Source of the DNA: Planctomycetota bacterium
Lineage (GTDB): Bacteria > Planctomycetota > Planctomycetia > Planctomycetales > Planctomycetaceae
DNA length: 64,000 nt
Direction of reading: 5' to 3'
NCBI GenBank assembly: GCA_014584345.1
Contig: JACTNB010000013.1
Location: 124,001 to 188,000 of the forward strand
The notes beneath the pieces were generated by a model. That model saw only the letters and a program-made list of their open reading frames with translations. It was not told where the DNA came from and did not search any database. Positions 35,293 to 44,361 of the stretch are shown here, piece by piece (the stretch's first letter is position 1; each line of letters starts with the position of its first letter). Made by a program: the position numbers and the translations under genes.

Positions 35293-35626
35293 CAGAGTCT
35301 CCTCCGCGGTTCGGGCAGGATAGGGGGCGGGAACCTGGCTCGCCGCGGCAGGAGATCTCCCCCGCAGCGGGAGCCGGGTGTATGTGCCTATCCTACACCT
35401 TTATGTGCATAATGCAATATCGAATCGGGGGGAAATTTCCGAGGTACCAAAAAACCACGGAATCGCGATTACGTACTCGATACGGCTTTCGTCCCCGAAA
35501 AATCTGGAGTCTCATCTCCGTGTTCTTCATCGAAAATTCATCGATGCTTCATGTAAACCTGGCAATGTTACATTCTAATAAACGGACTTTGCCCGCCAGG
35601 CCAGACGGAACAGGAAAGCCTCTTCG
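35293..35626. other. Divergent intergenic region
   Basis: A 334-bp gap between the divergent c-heme protein gene and nuclease-like gene. No RNA gene, repeat or additional coding frame was recognised. AACAGGAAAG just before 35627 serves as ribosome site for the nuclease-like gene. Confidence 0.5.
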
Positions 35627-36595
35627 ATGCCGCGAAACACCATTCAGTCGCTGGATGCCACGAACACAACGTTTGCCTCGGTCGCGCTGGGCATGCGGGG
35701 GGATCGCCAGGGAACCGTGAACGAGCAGGTTCACGATGGCGATACGATAGTCTCGCGCGCGGTCGACAATTTCGGCATCCGTTTTCTGGGAATTGATACA
35801 GCCGAGGTCAGTTTCAGTTTTCCTGGAACGAAGCGGTTTGTCTCGCTGAAGGATCCGCAATGGAATGACTTTTTGCAGGCCCCCTTCGATGCCCGCTGGC
35901 CGGCATTCGAGGACGAACTCGATCCCCAACTGGTGGCTGCGCTCAAGGCGAAGGTACAGCCGGACTGCGGCAGTAATCATGCCCTGCATGCGGAACGGGC
36001 TACCCAATTTCTTCGCGAACAGGTGCAGCACGATCTGCGCGAGATGGGGCACACAACGGAAACCTTTCGCATGTACCTGGTGTTTGCGCATGAAGTGATG
36101 GATGGTTACGGCCGATTTCTGGCATATGCCAATCGTGATCAGCCGGATCGAAACAAACCGACGCCCCGCCCGTTGACCTACAACGAACGCATGCTGCAAA
36201 GTGGCCTGGCCCTGCCCTATTTCATCTGGCCCAACATCAACCCCTTCCGCAAGGCCACTTCGATCATGGCAGCCGTGGTCCCCCCCGGCGGGGCGAAGAC
36301 ACTAGCCGACCAGGATTCCGCCCTCAGCCGGGCGCGGCAGTGGGTAAAATCGGCTCGAAGTCGGCACTTGGGGGTGTTCGATGCCATGCAGCCCCTGCAA
36401 CTCGAACCGTTTGAACTCCGTTTTCTTGCCCGCCGCGAATCCCTCCGCCGTTGGGTCATCGACCTCGGTCGAAATGACGATGTGCTGCTCAGGCCTGAAA
36501 ACTATCACACCATCCCCTGGCCCGAAGAACGCCTCTACATCCCCGAGGAATATGTCCCACTGTTTGTATCCAAAGGCTGGAAGACCCAGGACTGA
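35627..36595 (+). CDS. Staphylococcal-nuclease-like (TNase) domain protein
   Basis: A 322-residue protein. Residues 36-60 read VHDGDTIVSRAVDNFGIRFL then GIDTAE, matching the thermonuclease core with Arg52, Asp57 and Glu60 at the spacing of nuclease Arg35/Asp40/Glu43. A second matching segment, DGYGRFLAYANRD near residues 159-171, supplies a candidate for the second catalytic arginine (Arg163). About 60 extra residues lie between these halves and a 150-residue C-terminal extension follows, so it is much longer than a simple SNase. No signal peptide is seen. It may be an active DNA/RNA nuclease; its biological role is unknown. Confidence 0.75.
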   Translation: MPRNTIQSLDATNTTFASVALGMRGDRQGTVNEQVHDGDTIVSRAVDNFGIRFLGIDTAEVSFSFPGTKRFVSLKDPQWNDFLQAPFDARWPAFEDELDPQLVAALKAKVQPDCGSNHALHAERATQFLREQVQHDLREMGHTTETFRMYLVFAHEVMDGYGRFLAYANRDQPDRNKPTPRPLTYNERMLQSGLALPYFIWPNINPFRKATSIMAAVVPPGGAKTLADQDSALSRARQWVKSARSRHLGVFDAMQPLQLEPFELRFLARRESLRRWVIDLGRNDDVLLRPENYHTIPWPEERLYIPEEYVPLFVSKGWKTQD

Positions 36596-36620
36596 ACGGG
36601 ACCTTGCCCGCGCTGCCCGG

Positions 36621-36938
36621 TTATTTCAGCAGGGTCAGCAGCATGACCAGTGGGGTATGGGCTTGCAGGCCGTGCGGTGTCCGGGGCTCTAGATGCAGCC
36701 AGGTTCCAGGTTTCCCCGCCAGCGTTTCTCCGCGAACCGTCAGCGTCGCCTCGCCGCCAAGGATTTGAATCACTACCGGGCACGGGGCGACATGTTCGGC
36801 CAGTCCGGCTCCCGCCGCGAATGCAAACAACACTCCCTTCATGCGGGCGTCCTCCCACAAGACCCGACTCTGCTTACCGGTTTCGGGGGGCGTAATGGCC
36901 TCGAATAATTGATGGAGTCGATATGCATCGTGATTCAT
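36621..36938 (-). CDS. Small cupin-fold protein
   Basis: A 105-residue single-domain protein with a cupin-like pattern: KGVLFAFAAGAGLAEHVAPCPVVIQILG gives a first motif with a conserved Glu-His, and GTWLHLEPRTPHGL a second motif with a C-terminal His. Metal binding is likely but the site is minimal. Its start overlaps the stop of the upstream GDPD gene by four bases (ATGA), indicating translational coupling. Function is unknown. Confidence 0.75.
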   Translation of the reverse strand: MNHDAYRLHQLFEAITPPETGKQSRVLWEDARMKGVLFAFAAGAGLAEHVAPCPVVIQILGGEATLTVRGETLAGKPGTWLHLEPRTPHGLQAHTPLVMLLTLLK

Positions 36939-37753
36939 GGCTGAAGTTTCTCTCGAAGTAATCGACTTAGTTCCAAGGGGAAATCCGTCAGTATGCCGTG
37001 GATGCCCAGATCCGTGGCTTGTTGCCAGTTTTCTGGAGCATGGCCACTTACGGTCATGCCGGCAATAAAGGCCTGCTTGCGGGCAGCACGCAGTTGCTCC
37101 ATTTGCGTCGCGGAAGGGAGATAACGAAAATAAATCCAGTCGGCGTCGGCCATCCGCAAGGCGTCGAGGAATTCGGCGGGTGTGTTGGCCACCACGGCTG
37201 TTTGTGCCCGGGGAGAGGCGGCCTTGAGCGAGGCACGCACCCGCGCGTCGGCTATGGTTCGCCCGATGAACAGCAAGCGGGGGAGCACCTGGTGTTCCTG
37301 GGCCAATTGCACCAGTTCCCGTTCCACCTGTTCTGACTTGAGATCGACGGCGATCAACACCTGGTGACGAGGATAACTGGCAACGAGTTGAAACACTTCC
37401 TCGATGGTCGGCACCGTTTCACCAGCGAAACGGGGATCGAACCAGCTCCCCGCATCGAGGCGACGGATCTCCGCAAGGGTCAATTCCGAAACCGATCCCT
37501 TCCCGTTCGTCGTGCGGTTCACGGTTTCGTCGTGTAGACAGACGAGGTGACCATCCCGGGTTTTGGCGACATCGAATTCGAACCCCAGTCGCAATTCGAG
37601 ACAGGCCCGAAAATTCGACAGCGTATTTTCCGGGGCATGCTGCAATAACCCGCGGTGCGCGACGATCCGAGGCGACTCGGCGAAAAGTTTCACGCTCCCC
37701 GGGCTTAACATCAGCAGTAACATCGGTAAGGCACGCAGCCAACAGGTTCGCAT
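36935..37753 (-). CDS. Secreted glycerophosphodiester phosphodiesterase
   Basis: A 272-residue GDPD. The signal peptide MRTCWLRALPMLLLMLSPGS is followed by the catalytic start PRIVAHRGLLQHAPENTL (HRG...PENT). The second catalytic His is in GHLVCLHDETVNRTTNG (HD). The remaining TIM-barrel strands include HQVLIAVDLKSEQ and GIHGILTDFPLEL. It releases sn-glycerol-3-phosphate from deacylated phospholipids outside the cytoplasm. The start at 37753 begins the signal peptide; an ATG at 37810 would precede it by 19 residues. It is coupled to the cupin gene downstream. Confidence 0.88.
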   Translation of the reverse strand: MRTCWLRALPMLLLMLSPGSVKLFAESPRIVAHRGLLQHAPENTLSNFRACLELRLGFEFDVAKTRDGHLVCLHDETVNRTTNGKGSVSELTLAEIRRLDAGSWFDPRFAGETVPTIEEVFQLVASYPRHQVLIAVDLKSEQVERELVQLAQEHQVLPRLLFIGRTIADARVRASLKAASPRAQTAVVANTPAEFLDALRMADADWIYFRYLPSATQMEQLRAARKQAFIAGMTVSGHAPENWQQATDLGIHGILTDFPLELSRLLREKLQP

Positions 37754-37848
37754 CGCAGGGGGGCTCCCATGAGACAATCGGAGATTCGGGGTCGTAACCA
37801 GACAACGCATTATTATTCGATGACCAGGCGGGGGAACCGCGTGGGCCT

Positions 37849-39357
37849 TCAGTTCGATCCGGTTCGCGAATGTCTGTTCCAGGCGCGCCAGGCCACGCTG
37901 CCCCACAACAGCAGACAGACCAGGGCCAGCGTGCCCGACACAGGACGGTTCACGAAAGCGATCGGGCTGCCTTGCCCCGCGGTGAGGGTTTGCACAAAAC
38001 GTTCTTCCAGCGGGCCCCCCAGAATGATTCCCAGGACCATTGCGCCGAGCGAAATTTTCCAGCGCTCGCAGATCAGTCCCAGCAACCCGAAGCCCAGCAT
38101 CAGACCGACATCAAACAGACTGCTGTTGACTGCATACGCCCCCACGATGCAGAACAACAAAATGATCGGCAACAAGATCGGTCGAGGCACCCGCATTACC
38201 TGTCCCCCCGTCCGAATGGCCAGCAGGCCGACAGGCAACAGCACCAGATTGGCCAGCAGAAAGACCAGGTAGATGCTATAAACGAACGCCCCCTGTTGCT
38301 CGAAAATTTCCGGGCCCGGTTTCAGATTCTTCATATACAACACGCCAATCACAATGGCCGTGATGGAATCGCCCGGGATGCCGAATACCAAGGCCGGAAT
38401 CCAGGCACCGGCCAGCGAAGCCGAATTTGCCGTGCAGGCATCCGCGATACATTCTTCCGAACCCGCGCCGTAGACCTCGGGAGTGCGACTGTATCGCTTC
38501 GAGACCGCGCTCGAGACCCAGGCCGCGATATCGGCACCGGCGCCCGGCAAGATCCCCGTGACCGCGCCGATCACACTCGAACGCAACCAGGCCAGCGGAC
38601 GCCGCGCGAAGGACCGCGTTGCGGGCCCGAGAATGCCGTCTCGGCCGACGGGAACAGGTTTGACGATCCTGGTGTCCAGAACCAACTGAGTCACATTCCG
38701 AAACACTTCGGATACGCCAAACAACCCGATCATGGCGGGAATGAAGTTGATCCCCTGGTACAACTCCGTCTGCCCGAACGTGAAGCGGGCCTGGGCATGC
38801 ACCGCGCTGAGTCCGACCGTTGAAAAAAGCAATCCCAGCAGCAATCCCAGCAGGGCTCGAGGGACGGAAGCCTGCCCCACGATCACCGCGCAGCTCAGCC
38901 CCATCAGGTACAACCAGAAATATTCCGCTACGCTGAACCAGGCGGCGATTTTTGCCAGTTGGTGGCCGGCCAGCATCAGCACCACCGCGCCAAACAGGCC
39001 CCCCGTCACGCTGAACCACAAGGCCATGCCCAGCGCCCGGCCCGCTTCGCCCCGGTTCGCCATCGCATAGGCATCATCGGCATAGGCCGCGGAGGCCGGC
39101 GTGCCCGGAATCCGCATTAACGTGGTGGGAATGTCTCCCGCGAAAATCGCGCACGCAACCATCGTGACAATCGCCGCCACGGCGGGAACCGGGCCCAGCC
39201 AGAAGGTCATTGGCACAAACAGGGCCACTCCCATCGTTGCCGTCAGTCCGGGCATCGCGCCCAGAAATACGCCATAAAACGCGGAGATGATCACCACGCC
39301 CCACACCTGGGGATCGCAAACAGTCTGCTGTATTGCCTGGAGGAAGGCCTCGCTCAT
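37849..39357 (-). CDS. tctA: Tripartite tricarboxylate transporter permease, TctA family
   Basis: A 502-residue polytopic membrane protein with about 11-12 hydrophobic helices. Family signatures are FYGVFLGAMPGLTATMGVAL near the N-terminus and the repeated motif GAVTGILPGAGADIAAWVSS in the middle, plus FGIPGDSITAIVIGVLY. It forms the large channel subunit of a TTT system for organic acids. It begins one base after the stop of the fused receptor/TctB gene, so the two are one operon. The transported acid is not evident from the sequence. Confidence 0.93.
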   Translation of the reverse strand: MSEAFLQAIQQTVCDPQVWGVVIISAFYGVFLGAMPGLTATMGVALFVPMTFWLGPVPAVAAIVTMVACAIFAGDIPTTLMRIPGTPASAAYADDAYAMANRGEAGRALGMALWFSVTGGLFGAVVLMLAGHQLAKIAAWFSVAEYFWLYLMGLSCAVIVGQASVPRALLGLLLGLLFSTVGLSAVHAQARFTFGQTELYQGINFIPAMIGLFGVSEVFRNVTQLVLDTRIVKPVPVGRDGILGPATRSFARRPLAWLRSSVIGAVTGILPGAGADIAAWVSSAVSKRYSRTPEVYGAGSEECIADACTANSASLAGAWIPALVFGIPGDSITAIVIGVLYMKNLKPGPEIFEQQGAFVYSIYLVFLLANLVLLPVGLLAIRTGGQVMRVPRPILLPIILLFCIVGAYAVNSSLFDVGLMLGFGLLGLICERWKISLGAMVLGIILGGPLEERFVQTLTAGQGSPIAFVNRPVSGTLALVCLLLWGSVAWRAWNRHSRTGSN

Positions 39358-39358
39358 G

Positions 39359-40720
39359 TCACCATCCCCAAAAACCACGAGGGAGCGGCACACGGAGGAG
39401 CACTCCAAAAACCTGAAAGACCAATACGCTTACCAACAGGGAGACCCCACCCGCCAGCAAACCGCGCACCCGCAAACGCCACATGAGCCCCCACAGCAGT
39501 CCGAAGGCCGTCAACACGAAACCGAGATGTTCGACGACCAGCAGAAACCAGAGGATCGCCAGCATGGCCACCAAGGCATTGCCCCAGGCTTTCCAAGGCA
39601 TCGCCGCATCCGAAGGCTCCCGCAATGTGGGATGCCACCAGACCGGAATCCCCACCAGCAACAGCAGGCAGGCAATCACGGCCGGAAACATCATCGGACC
39701 AACCCGTTCGTCACTCACCCCCGCGAACGCCTCGCTGCCGAGAATCTCCTCGAATAAGGCATCCTGTTGTCGCAACGTCTCCCGGAACGCTTCCGGATTT
39801 TCCAAGGCAACCGTAAATCCCGACTGACGCATGAAATCGCGGAACGCGGCGGTCTCGGTTACACGGCCCACCGCCCCGGCCAGGATACGCAGGTGATCGG
39901 GAGGTGTTTCTCGCGGCGCGGCAAGCCCTCGCCAACCTGCCATAGCCCAGGAATGCCCCTGTTCCCGGAACGTCGGAATCTGTTCGTAACCGGGCACGCG
40001 TGCATCGGCCATAACCCCCAGGCAGCGCACCTGTCCTCCGGCCAACAAGGCATCGGCTTCCGGCAGGGAACAGCAGACAAAATCGATTCCACCAGCCGTC
40101 AACTCCTGTAGCGAGGGCCCCGCCCCATTGATCGAAATCCAGTTGGCCGACGTCGCGGATAGGCCCCGTTCCAGCAGCCAACCGGCCACCGCAACATGCC
40201 AGATGCCTCCTTGGGCCGTCCCGCTCATCTTCAGTTTTCCCGGTTGGGAACGAATCGCGGCTTCCAGGGCATCCAGAGTCGCGAACGGGGAATCGTGCCG
40301 CACGAGCACCGCCGCACTGTCCCGATTCAACAGCATCAAAGGGGCAAAATCGTCCGGGGTGATGTTTGTCAATCCACGCCAGTGGAGCATGTTCAGCTCG
40401 ACGGTGATCATCGTCAGCGTGTACCCATCCGGACGCGCCAACGCCCCCCGCGCATGCCCCGTAACCCCGGACCCGCCCGTTGCGTTAATGACATTCACCG
40501 GCACTCCCAGCTCGGTTTCCAGCAGGGCCGCCATCTGACGCGAGACCCGATCCGTCCCTCCCCCCGCCGACCAGGGACACAACAGCGTTATCGGCTGAGA
40601 TGGATATTCCCCCTGCCGGGCGCACCCCGCCAAGCCACACAGACCAAGCAGCAGCAGGCCAGCCAGAACACCAGGTCCCTGCCGGGACTGTCCCCGGCGC
40701 AACGGGCAATTCCCAATCAT
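39359..40720 (-). CDS. Fused TctC-type receptor and TctB membrane subunit
   Basis: A 453-residue protein combining two TTT components normally encoded separately. Residues 1-33 are a lipoprotein signal with lipobox LAGC (Cys33). Residues about 41-335 are a Bug/TctC solute receptor (YPSQPITLLCPWSAGGGTD; GGSGVTGHARGALARPDGYT). After SDERVGPMMFPAVIACLLLL (residues 336-355) the chain continues as the four-helix TctB subunit ending LRVPLPRGFWGW. It overlaps the pfkB stop by four bases and precedes tctA by one base. Fusion tethers the receptor to the transporter. A sequencing or assembly merge is unlikely because the join is in frame without degenerate sequence. Confidence 0.88.
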   Translation of the reverse strand: MIGNCPLRRGQSRQGPGVLAGLLLLGLCGLAGCARQGEYPSQPITLLCPWSAGGGTDRVSRQMAALLETELGVPVNVINATGGSGVTGHARGALARPDGYTLTMITVELNMLHWRGLTNITPDDFAPLMLLNRDSAAVLVRHDSPFATLDALEAAIRSQPGKLKMSGTAQGGIWHVAVAGWLLERGLSATSANWISINGAGPSLQELTAGGIDFVCCSLPEADALLAGGQVRCLGVMADARVPGYEQIPTFREQGHSWAMAGWRGLAAPRETPPDHLRILAGAVGRVTETAAFRDFMRQSGFTVALENPEAFRETLRQQDALFEEILGSEAFAGVSDERVGPMMFPAVIACLLLLVGIPVWWHPTLREPSDAAMPWKAWGNALVAMLAILWFLLVVEHLGFVLTAFGLLWGLMWRLRVRGLLAGGVSLLVSVLVFQVFGVLLRVPLPRGFWGW

Positions 40721-41769
40721 CGGCGGACCCTCCCGGAATCGTCGCCGGACAGCAGTGCCTCCACGTCCGCCCGGCTGACCAGGTTGTAATCCCCTTGAAT
40801 CGAATGGGCCAGGCACGAGGCAGCCGTCGCAAAACGCAAAGCGGCTTCCGGAGAGCTCAACTCGGGTGTTATCAGCGAGTACAACAGCGCCCCCGTGAAG
40901 GCATCACCTGCCCCCAGGCGGTCGACGATCTGGGTGATTGCATACCGTTCGGAAACTCCCGGCGCGTAAAACACGCCGCCGCTCCGGGCATCGTACAACA
41001 TGCCTCCCCAGTTGTTGTGATGGGCCGATATCCCCTCGCGCAACGTCATGCCGACGTGAACTATCCGGGGAAACCGCGTAACGAGTGCCCGCGCAAGGTC
41101 CTCACCCGGCATTTTCCCAGGCTCGGCATCAAGCACCGATTCGAAATCCTCGCGCCCACCGATCAGCAGGTCGACTTCGGGCAACAGGTCCCGCAATGTG
41201 CGGGAGGCGAGTTCCCTGGCGGACAGCGGGGGCTCCCATTGCCACAACTTCGCGCGAAAATTCATGTCGAAGGCGATCCGCAGCCCGTGCGCGGTGGCTG
41301 CCCGCAGGGCCACCCGCGTGACCTCGGCTGCATTGCGGGAAACCGCGGGTGTTATGCCGGAAATCAGCAACCACTCGGCACCCGCGAAGATCCGATCCCA
41401 GTCGTAGGCTTCGGCGGGAGTCACCGCCAGCGCGGAGTGCTCGCGATCGTAAATCACCTGTCCGGGCCGCTGGTTGGCGCCGGTTTCCAGAAAGTATAAG
41501 CCGAGCCTCCCCCGGGATGTCCGCAGAATCTCGCTGGTCGAGACCCCCAAGCCGCGCAGTTGGGCCACGCAGGCCGCGGCAATAGCGTGATCCGGCAACG
41601 CCGTCACAAACGAGACATCGCCTCCCAATTGAGCGATGGCAACGGCCGCGTTTACTTCCGCCCCCGCAAAGGTCAACTCAAGCGCCCCAGGCATTGCCTG
41701 GGCGAATCGCAGGCTACCGGGCGCGGCCAGTCGCCCCATGATTTCCCCAAACGCCACTATTCGACTCAT
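40717..41769 (-). CDS. PfkB-family sugar (acid) kinase, KdgK-like
   Basis: A 350-residue ribokinase-fold kinase. It starts SRIVAFGEIMGRLAAPG, the KDG kinase style, and carries TFAGAEVNAAVAIAQLGGD and the catalytic DRLGAGDAFTGALLYSL (GAGD with the base Asp). The best match is 2-keto-3-deoxygluconate kinase, which makes KDPG. Its gene lies between a sialidase-like gene and a TTT transporter, overlapping the latter by four bases, so it probably phosphorylates the imported acid or its product. An ATG at 41769 is preferred over a TTG one codon earlier. The exact substrate is inferred. Confidence 0.85.
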   Translation of the reverse strand: MSRIVAFGEIMGRLAAPGSLRFAQAMPGALELTFAGAEVNAAVAIAQLGGDVSFVTALPDHAIAAACVAQLRGLGVSTSEILRTSRGRLGLYFLETGANQRPGQVIYDREHSALAVTPAEAYDWDRIFAGAEWLLISGITPAVSRNAAEVTRVALRAATAHGLRIAFDMNFRAKLWQWEPPLSARELASRTLRDLLPEVDLLIGGREDFESVLDAEPGKMPGEDLARALVTRFPRIVHVGMTLREGISAHHNNWGGMLYDARSGGVFYAPGVSERYAITQIVDRLGAGDAFTGALLYSLITPELSSPEAALRFATAASCLAHSIQGDYNLVSRADVEALLSGDDSGRVRR

Positions 41770-41871
41770 CAAGCTATTCCCTTCCGTTATGTGTTCGCCC
41801 GCCGCCGACTCGGTAAGCAGCGTGAACGAGAAACGGAGTTTTCCCCCTGCTCCGGGCCTGCACGCCAGACA

Positions 41872-43464
41872 TCAATTTCGAGGCAACCACAACGGCACGG
41901 CCCATTTGCCCACTCGAATTTCCTCGTCCGCGCTGCACTCCTTTTGATACAACGTGCAGTAATTGCCTGTCGCTTCCGGATTGAACAGACGCACTTCGGG
42001 GAGCGCCACCTTCCGGAACCCCTGTGACGTGAGGGTTTCGGTTTGTGTATCGCGATTGCGATTTCTGGTCGGAGTCAGAAACCAGACCGTCCCCGCCTGC
42101 GCGCAACGCACGGTTTTTTCCCCTTCCAGCGGTATTTGCAGAAATAGCGCGCCGTGCAGTGCCTCCGGAACTTCCGCCACGACATAGCCCCGATCCGTGA
42201 ACAGGGTGGCCCCGGCACGGAACGTTTCCCGCCGAAATCCGGCTCCCTCGATGCTCCCCGGGTTCTCGCGTTGCAAGGGAACCCCATCCGCGTTCGGCTC
42301 GACCGGTTGGATCACCGGCTTGGGTTTCTCCCGACCTCCAGAGGCTTCACTGATCAATTGACGCAATTGGAGATCCTTGGAAACCGGCTTGCCCGCCAGG
42401 ACATCCTCCTCGCGGAACGTGGCACGCAGGATGTGGCGCGAAACGGTGCGGCTGAAATCGTAAATGATGTGAATCTGGCCATCGGCTGCCTGTTGACCAT
42501 CCGGATACGAAACTCCCGCCCGTTCATCCAGCAGCAGCCCCCCCTGCCAGGTTTGGCCCTCATCCCGCGACACAAAGGCCATCAGATGGGAACGTCCGGT
42601 CGGCTTGTCTATCGGCCCATGTTTTACCATCAGCAGGTTGCCCGAGTGGAGTCGGCTGATAAAAAAGCGGGCACTGGGATGGGCAATGCCGGAAGGCTTC
42701 ACTTCGGTCCAGGTCTGCCCGCGATCCGTGGAGACACTTTCACCGATGCCGTATTTCGTGCGGACCAGCATCCACAACGAGCCATCCCGGCGTTCCACCA
42801 GCATGTGTTCGTCGAACTGGCGGGCTTCCTCGGGAACATGAGCCGCCCCACGCAAGCTCCAGGTCTTTCCGGCATCGGCGGAGACAATCATGCGGGCGCT
42901 GTGGTCGGTTTTACGCCAGGTGGAAGCGGGAAGACACCATTCCCCCGTACTCAACACCAGGGGCTTGCACATCATGATGCCATCCGTCAGCCGCCGGGGC
43001 TCGCTCCAGCGGGGCGTTTCCCGATCGGGCTCGTCGGTATGCACGCACCACACTCCCGCCACCGTCCCCTCGTGACCGATCGCCTGTGCCCAGAAAACAT
43101 ACAGCCGTCCGGTCGGAGCCAGCCAGAGTTCGGGATCGTATGTGCGGACGGGACCAGGCCCGTCGGGATCGATCACCAGCACTTCCCGCCAGGTATGCCC
43201 CTGGTCGCCACTGGTGCTGACAACGACATAGTTATTGTGATCCTCGCCCGGGGTCATCCCGGCGTACCAGTTCGCCCAGAGCCGCCCGCCGGGGGCCAAC
43301 GCCAGACTCGGTATCCCCTGAAATGCCCGATTCGTCACCGCATGTTCGGGCAGACGTGGTGCTCCCACGTGCGCGGGAGGGTCGAGAAATGCCTGATCAT
43401 CAGCGGAAACAACTCCGGCCAGCAGGGCCAGAGTCGCAAGAAACACCAGTAATTTCAGCCGCAT
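41872..43464 (-). CDS. Secreted sialidase/BNR-repeat protein
   Basis: A 530-residue exported beta-propeller. The signal peptide is LKLLVFLATLALLAGVVSAD. Four Asp-box (S-x-D-x-G-x-T-W) motifs are visible: STSGDQGHTW, SADAGKTW, STDRGQTW and SRDEGQTW, as in exo-alpha-sialidases. The N-terminal half holds PSLALAPGGRLWANW with a candidate active-site arginine triad region. It would release terminal acidic sugars or other residues from glycans outside the cell. A GGGAGGTG ribosome site precedes the ATG at 43464. It leads an operon with the PfkB kinase and the TTT transporter. Confidence 0.85.
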   Translation of the reverse strand: MRLKLLVFLATLALLAGVVSADDQAFLDPPAHVGAPRLPEHAVTNRAFQGIPSLALAPGGRLWANWYAGMTPGEDHNNYVVVSTSGDQGHTWREVLVIDPDGPGPVRTYDPELWLAPTGRLYVFWAQAIGHEGTVAGVWCVHTDEPDRETPRWSEPRRLTDGIMMCKPLVLSTGEWCLPASTWRKTDHSARMIVSADAGKTWSLRGAAHVPEEARQFDEHMLVERRDGSLWMLVRTKYGIGESVSTDRGQTWTEVKPSGIAHPSARFFISRLHSGNLLMVKHGPIDKPTGRSHLMAFVSRDEGQTWQGGLLLDERAGVSYPDGQQAADGQIHIIYDFSRTVSRHILRATFREEDVLAGKPVSKDLQLRQLISEASGGREKPKPVIQPVEPNADGVPLQRENPGSIEGAGFRRETFRAGATLFTDRGYVVAEVPEALHGALFLQIPLEGEKTVRCAQAGTVWFLTPTRNRNRDTQTETLTSQGFRKVALPEVRLFNPEATGNYCTLYQKECSADEEIRVGKWAVPLWLPRN

Positions 43465-43699
43465 ACTCACCTCCCTAGCGTGTCACGGAAACGCTGCAAC
43501 GTCCCCGGGTATTTGCGTGAAACTAGATTTTCCCGCGGATCCTCACGCATCGTCAGGCCTGCCAGGAAAACATCAACTTATGCCCATGCCCAGATTTCCG
43601 CAAGCATGGGGTGCGGGAATCGGTCCCTCATCGGTCGACGCTGCCGCGTGCGACTCGGACCTTACTCGCACTGGCGGACAAGCCGGCCGGTGGCATGCA

Positions 43700-43833
43700 A
43701 TAGAGTCCACTGAAGTGTAGCACGGCATGCATGCAGCGACTCAAGCCTGGCCCGCTTCCTGACGGGCGCGGCTAGTTTCCAGGCATTTTCGCGACGGAAG
43801 TTGCCGCATGGTAACTGTGTGAGAAATGTGGAT
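43700..43833 (-). repeat. CTAG repeat family, half copy touching the nusB stop
   Basis: Contains a right arm at 43748-43775 (TGGCCCGCTTCCTGACGGGC then GCGGCTAG), followed by outer arm 2 (about 43776-43833, TAACTGTGTGAGAAATGTGG). The left side has a different core (GAGTCCACTGAAGTGTAG...GACTCAAGCC) and no left arm. Outer arm 2 reaches the stop codon of nusB, so it forms that gene's transcript end. Confidence 0.75.
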
Positions 43834-44276
43834 TAGGGCTCGGTGAATAATCCGGGTTCGTTTTCGGCATTCTGGCCGGATTTGCCAGCCGCCAGTTTAT
43901 CGAGGATGCCGTTGACGAAGGAGGCGGAATTTTCGGTGCCGAATTTACGGGCGAGTTCGATCATTTCATCGATCACCACCGAGTGCGGGGTATCCTGATG
44001 ATCGAGTTCGAAGCAGCCGAGTCGGAGCAGGTTGCGATCGGTTCCCGCCATGCGTTTGATCGACCAGTTCTTCGCGACGGACGCAATTCGCTGGTCGAGT
44101 GCATCGCGATGCTTAAGCGTGCCCGAGAACAACAACCAGGCGAAGCGGCTTTGGTCCTGATCTTCCAGTCGGTCCTGGATCATATGCAGAATCGTGTCCC
44201 CGTCGACATCGGGATTCATGTCCACGAGGAACAACATCTGCATCGCCAGTTCGCGGGCCTTGGAGCGTTTAGCCAT
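43833..44276 (-). CDS. nusB: Transcription antitermination factor NusB
   Basis: A 147-residue NusB with the family helices: AKRSKARELAMQMLFLVDM at the N-terminus, then MAGTDRNLLRLGCFELDHQ and VVIDEMIELARKFGTENSASFVNG at the C-terminus. It joins NusE in the rRNA antitermination complex. The start MAKRSKAREL at 44276 is preferred over an in-frame codon eight residues upstream. It follows ribH on the same strand, a common ribH-nusB order. Its stop codon lies at the edge of a dispersed repeat (43700-43833). Confidence 0.95.
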   Translation of the reverse strand: MAKRSKARELAMQMLFLVDMNPDVDGDTILHMIQDRLEDQDQSRFAWLLFSGTLKHRDALDQRIASVAKNWSIKRMAGTDRNLLRLGCFELDHQDTPHSVVIDEMIELARKFGTENSASFVNGILDKLAAGKSGQNAENEPGLFTEP

Positions 44277-44361
44277 GGAAGAACAAATCAGGGAATTCAA
44301 GCAGGGGCGGTCAGCACGGGTTTTCGATCGGGCACCAAGCCGATTCCGTGGAGTCAGTCGG

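Noticed and set aside
39359..40720. TctC-TctB fusion as a frameshift or assembly artefact
   Set aside because: The join is in frame, the linking sequence is not degenerate, and the gene has tight normal junctions with both neighbours.
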